From an uncultured Clostridia bacterium (GTDB lineage: Bacteria; Bacillota; Clostridia; Christensenellales; Borkfalkiaceae), in assembly GCA_944340905.1 (NCBI GenBank), contig CALVLT010000014.1, positions 1 to 53,081 on the forward strand: DNA of 53,081 nt, read 5' to 3'. Both the position numbers and the translations under genes were made by a program. This document shows positions 37,901 through 44,799 of the stretch, piece by piece. Below the pieces are notes generated by a model. That model ran no database searches, was not told where the DNA came from, and was given only the letters and a program-made list of their open reading frames with translations. Numbering within the stretch: position 1 is the first letter of the stretch; each line of letters starts with the position of its first letter.

Positions 37901-40900
37901 ATAGCCGTCACGCGCGAAGTGAGCGAAATTTCCGTGAGCGCCGTGCAGCCCGCAAAGGCACGCTCGCCGATGGTAAGGTTTGTAGTGCTATCGGCAAAGG
38001 TAACGCTGCTCAGGTTGGCAACGTTTTCAAACGCGCCCGTGCCGATGCTCGTCACGTCTGCACCGATGGTAATGGAGTCGAGATTGGAGTTGTTCGCGAA
38101 TGCGCCGGAGCCGATGGTCGTGATCCCCGCGGGAATGGTAAACGCATCCGCCGTCAGCAGTCTGGAATAGAAGTAGATGGTATCATTTTCCCCATCGTCA
38201 TTCTTTCCGTAAAGAATTCCGCCCGTGGCGCTCAGATAGGGATTGCCTGCATCGACCGTAATGGTGTGCAGCCTGGGGCAGCTTTCAAACACGGTCACGA
38301 AGTCGAACACACCCACGTTCGCCGAAAGGTGAACGGTGGTAAGGCTCGCGCAGTTGGTAAACGTTGAATCCGCAAACGTCAGCGTCTGCGACGCCGCGTT
38401 GCTGCCCTGCAGCGTGAGCGTTGTGAGCGACGTGCAGTTTGCAAAGGCATTCTCGCCCACGCTCACCAGCGAGGCAGGCAGCGTGAGAGCCGTGAGCGCA
38501 TCGCAGAAGCTGAAGGCGCTCGCGCCGATGGTCGTTACGTTGCAGTTGTCCGCAAACGTCACGCTTGCAAGGCTTCCGCACTCCGCAAAGGCACCCTCGC
38601 CGATGGTCTGCTCAGCCGCCGCACCGCCCTGGAAGGTGATGGAGCTGAGGCGGCTCGATGCGAATGCATTCGCGCCGATGCTCGTCACATACGAAGGAAT
38701 CGTGACGTATCTTACATTCAGATGGCCCTCGAAGGCGCTCTCGCCGATGGCGGTGATGCCGTTGGGAATGGCGAGCGGGTTGACCGAATCGCTCGTTCTG
38801 CCGAGCGGGCAGTACACCAGCGTATTCTGGCTGGAAACCACCTTCCAGATCATGCCGTTCGCACTGTTGTGGCCGGATGCGGTTGCCGCATCGTTTTCCG
38901 TATAGATGTTTGCAAGGCTCGTGCAGCCCGTAAAGACGCCCGAGACGCCCTCGTCTGCCGCCGTCGAAGCATCATCTTCGCCGAGTACCGCAAGCCGCGC
39001 GGGCAGCGTGATGCTCGTGAGCGCCGTGCAGTTGTGGAAGGCGCGGTCGCTGATCGTAAGTTCCCCGCCGTTCCCTGCGCTGAACACCACCGACGTGAGC
39101 TGCGTGCATTCGTAGAACGCAGACTGTCCGATATGCGTCACGCTCGCCGGGATCGTGATGGACGTAATGTTGGACGCCGCAAAGACGCGCGCGGGAATCA
39201 CGTCTACGCCAATGTCTGCCGGGATCTCATAGCCGCCCGTGCGCCCTGCGGGGTAGAAGGCAAGTTCAAGCTGATCAACGTCATCGCGGAATCTGTACAA
39301 TACGCCTTCGTGCGAGGAGTAGATGCCTGCAGGATCGTCCGTCTCGTACACGTGTACGTTCGTCAGACCGGAGCAGCCGATGAACGGGCCGCCCGTATCG
39401 TCGCTCACGCCGATCTCCGTCACGCAGTCGGGAATGTACACCTCTTCCAGACTTGTGCAGTTTGCGAATGCAGCCGAGCCGATAAACGTTACAGGCAAAT
39501 TGTTATAGGTCGCGGGAACACGCAGAATGCTCACTTCATCGATTTCCGGACCTGCCGAAACCGCATAGCCGTCCGACATCTGCGTAAATGTAAACGCCTG
39601 CGCCCAGTGTGCATACACCGTCGTCAGCTCAGGATTATTCCATACGCCGATCGAATTGCCTTCTTCGTCCGTCAGCCGGCTTGCTCCGTTCTGCGGTCCG
39701 TCAAACCAACCGACAAAGCTGTATGTCGCATCGGTATGAACGGGTACTTCGATCGTGTATTCCTGATTATAGGTGACCATCGCCACGTTGCTCTCCGATG
39801 TTCCACCCATCGTGTTAAGCTGAACATAGTTTTCAGCATTTGTCCACGCGGCATACAATACAAGATCGCTGCGGTCGGTAAAGACATAGCCTTCCCCGGA
39901 TTCGCCATACAATCTGCCGCCGTTTACAGTGCCATTCGGCACATTGTACCAACCGCTGAAATCGTAACCGGTCTGCTCCGTTCCGGGCAGCGTCACGGTG
40001 TCGCCGTATGCGACATAAATTGCATCAACTGCACTTCCGCCGCGCGTGTCAAACTTGATTTCATAGGCGTAGACCGTCAGCTGTGCCCATTCCGCATCGC
40101 CGATCACCCTGACCTCAAGCAGATTCATGCCGGCAAGCGTCAGCTCAACAGGGTAAGAATTTTCCCCTGCGGCCGCCCGGTACGTGGTACCGCTGTTTAC
40201 GCGCACCTCATATCCGGTTGCGCCGATCGCTTCCGTCCAGCTCAGCACGCCGTTCTGATAGCTCAGAGAATTACTGTCCAATTTCTGATACAGGAACGTT
40301 ACGCTGTCGCTCCACAGCGATGCAGGCGTTCCGTTCGTACGCACCCGCACCGTGAACTCCGCTCCTGCCAGCAGATCGTTCGTGTTCAGCGTATAGCTGT
40401 TCGTGTTCACCGTGTACGACGTGCCGTTTACTTCTACCGTGTACGTCACGTCCTTTCCGGTTGCGTTCCAGCTCACCACCGTTCCGTCCACATGCAGGCC
40501 GGAAGGCGCGGCAGGCGTCGCCTTTGTGTATTTGTATTCGCTCGCCACAGGTGAATTGTAGCCCTTCGTCACGGGATAGATCGCAAACACGACCTCGCCC
40601 GCAGGGATCCCCTTCAGGCTGTAGCTCGTTCTGCTGCCGATCTCTTCGCTTACAATGGAGGAGCCATCTACGCTCACGCTCACCACGTAGCCGATGGCGT
40701 CCGCCACGGGCGACCAGTACAGCGTCTCCGTCTCTTCGTCATACTCAAACCCGCTCACCTGCGCAAGCGTTCTGTCATAGACGTACGTCACGGGCGTGGA
40801 CGCAAGCAGTCCGTCCGCCTCTGCCCACACCGTGATGCGAATGCCGCCTTCCTGCATCGCGCAGCCGCTGATCGGCAGGCTCGTTGCGCTCCCGACCGAA

Positions 40901-42114
40901 AGGCCTTCGTGCACGTGGGCATCGTTTCCGCAATCGATCGTCAGATAGTAGCACTGCGCGCCGTCTACCGGCTCCCAGTGTACCATATCTGCCGTCACGT
41001 CAAGACCCGTCACGCGCGAAAGCGCCTTGTTCCTGTAATGCCGCACCGACTGCGCGGCATCTGCGTCCGTCTCGGGATTCTGCGTTGCAGACGAGAGCAC
41101 CGTCACCGTATACTCCCCTGCAGGCAGCGCCGAGAAATCCAATGCATACGTCGTCCCCGAGAGGATCCCGCTGTCGTAATCGGCATTGGCGTCCAGCGCG
41201 TCGCTCTCGATGCGCACATAATAGGTCTGCGCGCCGCTCACGCTCTCCCACGTGACACCCGCCGCGCTCACGCTCGCCGCAGGCTCCGCCTCCGCCGCCC
41301 ACTGCGCGTACAGCGTCGTATTTTCCGTAAGTACCGTCCCCGCCGTATATTCATACGTCGGCTTGCTCGCATTGTCATATGCGCTCACATACCAGCCCAG
41401 GAACGTATAGCCGTCCCGCTCCGCCGTCGGAAGCTGATCTGCAGGAATGGTTCCGCCGATCGTGCTTACGCCCGCCGGGGTCTCTCCGTCCCCGCCGTTC
41501 AGATCAAATTCTACCGTATATTCGCTCATGCCCGGCGTGCGCGCCACCCAGTACGCATACAGCGTGCTGTTCGCCCGCACCGGCTCCGCATCGAACAGGA
41601 AGGGCTGCGTGTGCGCCTCGTCCTTATACCACCCCACAAACAGCATCCCGTCCTGCGTGGGATCTTCAGGACGCGACACCGTGCGCCCGTTGATCACCGT
41701 TACAGGGGAGACCGATTCCCCCCCTGCCGAGTCAAACGTCACCGTATATTCGATCTTCTTCAAAAACCGCATCGCGCTCTCGCGGTAGGTCAGCGACAGC
41801 TCGTCGCCGCTCAGCGTTGCCGTCAGCTCGCCGTCCTCCGCACGCGCAAAATCGAGCACCAGCTCCTCTCCCGTAAGCGTGTACGTGCCCGTCTTGTTCT
41901 CCCCCATGACCAGGAAGGTAAACACGTTCCCTTCACTCAATGAGATCTGATATTCGTCCGCCGTTGTGTCGTAATAATATACGCCCACCTCGGGACCCGA
42001 TACCTGCTCCTCCGGCGGCTCTTCCGTCTCCGGACTGCATGCTGCGAATGCCGTTGCCGTCACTGCCGTCATCAGCACCATCAGTATCGCTGCTATCCAC
42101 TTTTTCAGCTTCAT
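31984..42114 (-). CDS. Giant BspA-type leucine-rich-repeat lipoprotein (3376 aa)
   Basis: 3376 aa, the largest gene here. The signal peptide ends in FAAC (Cys26), a lipobox variant. Residues about 30-120 form a small beta domain. Two InlB-type B-repeats (about 122-275) are followed by fibronectin-III-like segments (about 275-680), two more B-repeats (about 680-840), then about 2450 residues of BspA/LRR_5 repeats, roughly ninety by length. The LRR array is punctuated about nine times by a recurring insert of the form GxLYxxxxxxLxxYPxG...FxIPxxVxxI. No sortase signal or C-terminal membrane helix is visible, so lipid anchoring is the likely attachment. Start 42114 has AGGAGG 7 nt upstream. Role in adhesion or substrate capture is inferred. 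Confidence 0.93.
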   Translation of the reverse strand: MKLKKWIAAILMVLMTAVTATAFAACSPETEEPPEEQVSGPEVGVYYYDTTADEYQISLSEGNVFTFLVMGENKTGTYTLTGEELVLDFARAEDGELTATLSGDELSLTYRESAMRFLKKIEYTVTFDSAGGESVSPVTVINGRTVSRPEDPTQDGMLFVGWYKDEAHTQPFLFDAEPVRANSTLYAYWVARTPGMSEYTVEFDLNGGDGETPAGVSTIGGTIPADQLPTAERDGYTFLGWYVSAYDNASKPTYEYTAGTVLTENTTLYAQWAAEAEPAASVSAAGVTWESVSGAQTYYVRIESDALDANADYDSGILSGTTYALDFSALPAGEYTVTVLSSATQNPETDADAAQSVRHYRNKALSRVTGLDVTADMVHWEPVDGAQCYYLTIDCGNDAHVHEGLSVGSATSLPISGCAMQEGGIRITVWAEADGLLASTPVTYVYDRTLAQVSGFEYDEETETLYWSPVADAIGYVVSVSVDGSSIVSEEIGSRTSYSLKGIPAGEVVFAIYPVTKGYNSPVASEYKYTKATPAAPSGLHVDGTVVSWNATGKDVTYTVEVNGTSYTVNTNSYTLNTNDLLAGAEFTVRVRTNGTPASLWSDSVTFLYQKLDSNSLSYQNGVLSWTEAIGATGYEVRVNSGTTYRAAAGENSYPVELTLAGMNLLEVRVIGDAEWAQLTVYAYEIKFDTRGGSAVDAIYVAYGDTVTLPGTEQTGYDFSGWYNVPNGTVNGGRLYGESGEGYVFTDRSDLVLYAAWTNAENYVQLNTMGGTSESNVAMVTYNQEYTIEVPVHTDATYSFVGWFDGPQNGASRLTDEEGNSIGVWNNPELTTVYAHWAQAFTFTQMSDGYAVSAGPEIDEVSILRVPATYNNLPVTFIGSAAFANCTSLEEVYIPDCVTEIGVSDDTGGPFIGCSGLTNVHVYETDDPAGIYSSHEGVLYRFRDDVDQLELAFYPAGRTGGYEIPADIGVDVIPARVFAASNITSITIPASVTHIGQSAFYECTQLTSVVFSAGNGGELTISDRAFHNCTALTSITLPARLAVLGEDDASTAADEGVSGVFTGCTSLANIYTENDAATASGHNSANGMIWKVVSSQNTLVYCPLGRTSDSVNPLAIPNGITAIGESAFEGHLNVRYVTIPSYVTSIGANAFASSRLSSITFQGGAAAEQTIGEGAFAECGSLASVTFADNCNVTTIGASAFSFCDALTALTLPASLVSVGENAFANCTSLTTLTLQGSNAASQTLTFADSTFTNCASLTTVHLSANVGVFDFVTVFESCPRLHTITVDAGNPYLSATGGILYGKNDDGENDTIYFYSRLLTADAFTIPAGITTIGSGAFANNSNLDSITIGADVTSIGTGAFENVANLSSVTFADSTTNLTIGERAFAGCTALTEISLTSRVTAIGAQAFYGTRLASVEIPNTVTRIGSAAFAGISTLTTFTFATGGTAALTIEDGTANGIIAGGQVDEITLPVRLTSIGENAFYNVSSLTAIFYEEGTSQLTAIGDYAFAGTNINDIIIPDAVTAIGAYAFANNSSLEEVTLSASLETLGENAFSGCTVLKGVSVPETNKHFVSESGVLYDAGKTQILVFPIRFESSTFTLPTTVKTIADSQFAGSGLTGITLHSGVTSIGANAFDGSAITSITLPAGLTDIGDYAFANTASLEAVSFGIGDDEQDATPALTAIPASAFRNSAIKTFDFSALTQLTSIGHYAFYNCTGLTVLEFPSTLETVGNLAFRNCTGLTEVDFGTNTVLTSIGQEAFAGSGSASAASATVSLPEGAQNWELGNDTAQGSWDYFSAFYESNYTSITFADNTHLTTIPDATFARMTRLTSFTIPASVTSIGYEAFAGYSWGGVVHGLESIEIPATVTYITNGAFSSSNLKSVVFADGNDTLSMESNVFSDCTQLISVTLSNRITSIPSGTFDGCSALSTITFSESGVLETINNTAFAGAALTSITLPEGLESFASSATSYQNGPFYSCAGLTSVTLPSTLTAIGGMALSTASAQNGSALQNIYVTDYTYTTGSAGIADFAAALADATGKTENGTTQFFSVDGILYSLTKNAQGIVTDVTFRSYPFGRAQAALSVPEGVTTIGAYAFGGYAYTSSWSPSWSTYADLSSLTLPSTLTTIANNAFYYNAGLTSIDIPDSVTSIGNYAFSYCTGLTQIELPESLVSLGTYVFQNASNLASVTFPTTPAETFTTIPDGAFRNTAITTLTIPASITTIGSSIVYGCNSLESIIFASGSKLASIGRSAFQTAPALKTVGEAVQQNGETVYVIPSGVTQLNDSTFYGCSSLQYVRFGAGAAFTTFGSAEFQDCTSLTEIDLSGTSVTILPDYLFSGTTNLTTVKLPETLTQIGSGNSGQTFYRSGITSITIPASVTRIQYRSFDSCTALETVTFEEGSQLTSLGWHSSSWGTYGVFSGCTSLTSINLPDSVTEIPANAFYNCSSLSSIRIPARAASIGNNAFYGCAHLASVDIVPGLSSIGNSAFFGCTALTSINLYSSLVSLGSNAFGNCPNIYFNVDEANAEYVVRNGILYNSVETQIISVFDLPAGPVVIPSGVNSIPEGAFANSPITSITLPSSITEISANMFAGCTNLQEVICLGRIISIGANAFDGCTALKTLKYTAAEDDTAQGVEIGRYVTSIGNYAFRGTGIELLTFEAGGTSPLAIGQYAFAQTTSLASAVQFPARLRTYTANYQNYVGLNVGAFEDSALTAVSFEDSSAYSDSASYLNIDRRAFAGCVNLESVVLPEYMSGQSAMSAIGNYVFDGCVSLKSIDFGASVNPFTEALQGNVYSIGGYAFRNCISLTTLQLPANASFSGSGYTFIGCTGLTSVSLPAAAVTSAGLSSYSMPSGLFVGCTKLETVTLTAPQGLLDAEMTAIGGNWFAGCTGLTTVTLPENLVSIFPGAFAGCSQLASISLPASLQAIGNGAFYGCTELESVTLPEDLTTLGGGVSSSNANSNYGVFENSGLASISIPASVATITNRAFAGCKELASITVLEGNTAYQSIDGNLYSADGRTLLRYAPGQADGAFTIPSTVTTIAAGAFAGSNITSVTIPASVTSLGEGAFAGCAGLTSVNMTDSALTAIPASAFEGCVNLTAVTLPANLTSIGSYAFAGTALSTFTVPAGVTSIGNGAFANCGSLTAIGVAEGNTAYVSEGGNLYTADGTTLVQYAVGNTAQTFTVGTVGETAVTTISASAFEGATHLTSVTIGAAVTTIGERAFAGCTNIEEFIVEEGNTRVFVIGNALYVHATSSRLTLIAYAAGAEGTSFTIGDDFEFPEGTSYEQVAIGAGAFVGSNLTEINLSSVVYSIGTGAFEGISGLTINVVYYPDPNSYSQSKYAVATWTDYTNGMITCTVVFHANTLPAESAPEA

Positions 42115-42172
42115 CTCATGCCTCCTGCCTTTTCTTCCATATACTCTTACATATCTGTAAAAATATATCATA

Positions 42173-42202
42173 ATTTTATCACGGTTTCGCCACCGTTGTC
42201 AA
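42173..42202 (-). promoter_or_regulatory. Promoter of the giant LRR lipoprotein
   Basis: Minus strand TTGACA (42197-42202), 18-bp spacer, TAAAAT (42173-42178). The spacer contains an inverted repeat ACGGT-N6-ACCGT (42181-42196), placed as the palindrome in the reductase promoter is. Predicted leader is about 50 nt. Confidence 0.78.
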
Positions 42203-42244
42203 ATGAAATCTTACCGATTTACCATCATTAAGCTTTATAAAACA

Positions 42245-42278
42245 CATAAAAATACATTATATTTCATAAAAATACATT
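42245..42278 (+). repeat. Two direct copies of CATAAAAATACATT, 20-bp period
   Basis: Exact 14-bp repeats at 42245-42258 and 42265-42278, about two helical turns apart, upstream of the giant gene's promoter. Possibly a binding site for a dimeric or cooperative regulator; unproven. Confidence 0.7.
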
Positions 42279-42434
42279 GCCGCCATCGGCATTTTTTATT
42301 GTATATCGATATACTGAACAAAACATAGGCGTCCCCTCGCGCAGAGCGCGGAGGGAACCGAGAAACACGTCTGCCTGCCGCCGGTAAACCGCACCGACCG
42401 CACTTGCAGAGGAAGTTCTTGTTTCCTATATTGT
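42278..42434 (-). ncRNA. Candidate small RNA between glnN and the giant LRR gene
   Basis: No gene is credible in 42203-42466. A GC-rich block of about 115 bp (42325-42420) sits between AT-rich flanks. On the minus strand TTGTAT (42465-42470), 18-bp spacer and TATAAT (42441-42446) could start transcription near 42434. The block can fold (TCCCTCCGCGC/GCGCGAGGGGA; CGGT-TT-ACCG). A small stem TGCCG/CGGCA (42278-42291) near its end is followed by T runs on both strands. It matches no RNA family I can recognise. Strand and extent are uncertain. Confidence 0.35.
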
Positions 42435-42466
42435 TGCATTATTATATCACACGGTCGTTTTATTAT

Positions 42467-42502
42467 ACAAAAATGCCGTCCGCGCAACATGCACGGACGG
42501 CA
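42467..42502 (-). terminator. Intrinsic terminator of glnN
   Basis: TGCCGTCCG (42474-42482) pairs with CGGACGGCA (42494-42502); on the minus strand five T follow. It begins 14 bp after the glnN stop. Confidence 0.92.
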
Positions 42503-42516
42503 AAATGACGATCGTT

Positions 42517-44595
42517 TTATCGGATGCTGTACAAGATCTCGCTGTAGGTTGGATAGGGCCAGTAGTCGGAGGAGGTCAGCTTTTCCATGCCGTCGGCAAG
42601 CGTGCGCACGGTCTCCATGTCGGGCACGACGACGTGCGCCATCTTCTGCGATGCAGGTCCTTCGCCCGCAGGCATTTCCGAGAGGTCCTTTTCCAGTTTC
42701 TTCATGGCAGCGAAGAACGCCTCGTTCATCGTGGAGAGCTGTTCGGCGAGCGCGGCGTCCTCGGCGCATGCCATCTTTTCGGAGACGGCGCGCTTGGCGG
42801 CGATGACCGAACAGATTTCCGCAATGTAGCCGTTGACGGCGGGATAGATGTCCTGCTTGCCCATCTCGAGCATGGTCTGCGCCTCGATATTGATGGTCTT
42901 GATATAGTTCTCCAGCGCGATGTTAGCGCGCGCGATACACTCCTTTTCGGTATACACGCCCTGCTTGACGAACACATCGATGTTCTCGCGCTTGAAGAAT
43001 TCGGGCACGGCGTCTGCCGTCGTCTTGTTGTTGAGCAGTCCCCTTCTCTCCGCCTCCGGTTCCCAGTCGGGGCCGTAGCCGTTGTAGTTGAAGATGATGC
43101 GGTAGTGTTCCTTCAAAAGCCGCTTGATGTACTTTTCACAGGCCGCCCCGAAGTTCTCCGCGCCCGAGAGCGCGTCCACCGCCTCGGAGAAGGTCTGTGC
43201 GACGATGGTGTTGAGCACGATGTTGGGGTCGGCGACGCTCGCCTGCGAACCCAGCATGCGGAACTCGAACTTGTTGCCCGTGAAGGCGAAGGGCGACGTG
43301 CGGTTTCTGTCCGTCGTATCGATGGGGAAGATGGGCGATTCGGGCACGCCGATGGAACCGGGCACCGCCTTCTTCGGCACATACTCGCGCCCGAGAACGA
43401 TGCTGTCCACGAGCGAGCCGAGCTGATCGCCCAGATAGACCGAGATGATGGCAGGAGGCGCCTCGTTCGCACCAAGACGGTGGTCGTTGCCCGCCGACGC
43501 GACGGACGCGCGCAGGATGCCCTGATAGGTATCCACCGCCTCGATGACGCAGGCAAGCACGAGCATGAAGAGCGTATTCTTTTCGGGATTTTCACCCGGG
43601 TCGAGCAAGTTCAGCCCCGTATCGGTGGAGAGCGACCAGTTGTTGTGCTTACCCGAGCCGTTCACGCCCTCGAAGGGCTTTTCGTGCAGCAGGCAGACCA
43701 TGTGGTGTTTCTGCGCGACCTTCTTCATCAGCTCCATCGTGAGCTGGTTGTCGTCCACGGCGACGTTGGTGGTGGTGAACACGGGCGCAAGTTCATGCTG
43801 CGCGGGGGCGACTTCGTTGTGTTTGGTCTTGGCGAAGATGCCGTAGGACCAGAGCGTCTCGTCCAGATCGCGCATGAAATCGGAGATGCGCGGCTTGAGC
43901 ACGCCGAAGTAGTGATCCTCCAGCTCCTGCCCGCGCGAAGGCGCCGCGCCGAACAGCGTGCGGCCCGTCAGGATCAGGTCCTTGCGCCTGTCATACACGT
44001 CCTCGTCGATGAGGAAGTATTCCTGCTCAGGCCCCACGGTGGTGGCGACCTTGCGGCACTCGATGCCGAACAGCTTCAAAAGGCGCTTTGCCTGCGCGTC
44101 GAGCGCCGTCATCGATTTAAGAAGGGGCGCCTTTTTATCGAGCGTCTCCCCCGTATAGGAGACGAACACGGTGGGGATAAAGAGCGTCCCCTCCTTGACA
44201 AAGGCGGGAGAAGTGGGGTCCCACGCGGTATAGCCGCGCGCCGCGCTCGTCATGCGCGTGCCGCCCGAGGGGAAACTGGAGGCATCCGGCTCGCCCACGA
44301 TGAGGCTCTTGCCCGTGAGCTGCATGATGACTTTGTCGCCCGACGGCTCGATAAAGCTGTCGTGCTTGGAGGCGGTGAGGTTGGTGAGCGGCTGGAACCA
44401 GTGCGTGTAGTGCGTGGCGCCCTTGGAGACCGCCCAATCCTTCATGGCATTCGCGACGGCGCCCGCAATGGACGAATCAAGGGGCTGCCCCTCGTCGATC
44501 GTTCTGCGCAGCGACTTGTAGACCTCTCTGGGCAGCGAATTTTTCATCACCTCGTCGGTGAATACGTTGCTGCCGAACAGTTCCGTGACCTTCAT
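42517..44595 (-). CDS. glnN: Glutamine synthetase type III
   Basis: 692 aa, the length of the GSIII family. It makes glutamine from glutamate, ammonia and ATP. Diagnostic blocks: GTRMTSAARGYTAWDPTSPA near residue 113, the acidic metal motif GPEQEYFLIDED (about 203-214), the strand HNEVAPAQHELAPVF and the nucleotide/ammonia loop NGSGKHNNWS. These distinguish it from the shorter GSI and eukaryotic-type GSII. The start at 44595 has AAGGAG about 7 nt upstream; in-frame sequence up to 44727 has no ribosome site and lies upstream of the promoter. It has its own promoter and terminator, so it is probably monocistronic. A GC-rich hairpin lies in the leader (GGGCGC/GCGCCC), possibly regulatory. Confidence 0.96.
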   Translation of the reverse strand: MKVTELFGSNVFTDEVMKNSLPREVYKSLRRTIDEGQPLDSSIAGAVANAMKDWAVSKGATHYTHWFQPLTNLTASKHDSFIEPSGDKVIMQLTGKSLIVGEPDASSFPSGGTRMTSAARGYTAWDPTSPAFVKEGTLFIPTVFVSYTGETLDKKAPLLKSMTALDAQAKRLLKLFGIECRKVATTVGPEQEYFLIDEDVYDRRKDLILTGRTLFGAAPSRGQELEDHYFGVLKPRISDFMRDLDETLWSYGIFAKTKHNEVAPAQHELAPVFTTTNVAVDDNQLTMELMKKVAQKHHMVCLLHEKPFEGVNGSGKHNNWSLSTDTGLNLLDPGENPEKNTLFMLVLACVIEAVDTYQGILRASVASAGNDHRLGANEAPPAIISVYLGDQLGSLVDSIVLGREYVPKKAVPGSIGVPESPIFPIDTTDRNRTSPFAFTGNKFEFRMLGSQASVADPNIVLNTIVAQTFSEAVDALSGAENFGAACEKYIKRLLKEHYRIIFNYNGYGPDWEPEAERRGLLNNKTTADAVPEFFKRENIDVFVKQGVYTEKECIARANIALENYIKTINIEAQTMLEMGKQDIYPAVNGYIAEICSVIAAKRAVSEKMACAEDAALAEQLSTMNEAFFAAMKKLEKDLSEMPAGEGPASQKMAHVVVPDMETVRTLADGMEKLTSSDYWPYPTYSEILYSIR

Positions 44596-44658
44596 GTATC
44601 TCTCCTTCGTTATGAAATTCATACCGGGATGGGCGCCTGCGCGCCCTGTTACGCTACA

Positions 44659-44687
44659 ATTATATGTTTTTTCCGCCCTCAAGTCAA
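44659..44687 (-). promoter_or_regulatory. Promoter of glnN
   Basis: Minus strand TTGACT (44682-44687), 17-bp spacer, TATAAT (44659-44664). Predicted start near 44652, giving a leader of about 57 nt. Confidence 0.88.
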
Positions 44688-44760
44688 ACGTTTGCCCGCC
44701 CTTTTGCGCGCTTTCGGGTTTTCGCACTCGTGATATACGATATAAGTTCAGATTAAGGAA

Positions 44761-44792
44761 CGCCGCGCGGCGGCTGCTGCCGCCGCGCGGCG
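44761..44792 (-). terminator. Very strong GC hairpin after aspS
   Basis: A perfect 14-bp stem (44761-44774 with 44779-44792) and a TGCT loop start 7 bp after the aspS stop. Only a short T-rich sequence follows on the minus strand, so it may act as a terminator or as an RNA-stabilising end. Confidence 0.7.
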
Positions 44793-44799
44793 TGCGCGC

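Noticed and set aside
32000-39500. Regularly spaced DNA repeats resembling a CRISPR array
   Set aside because: The periodicity is about 69 bp, in frame, and encodes 23-residue LRR units; repeats are not identical and there are no cas genes.
42296-42769. 157-aa minus-strand frame across the glnN terminator
   Set aside because: It crosses an intrinsic terminator, overlaps the end of glnN and has no ribosome site or domain.
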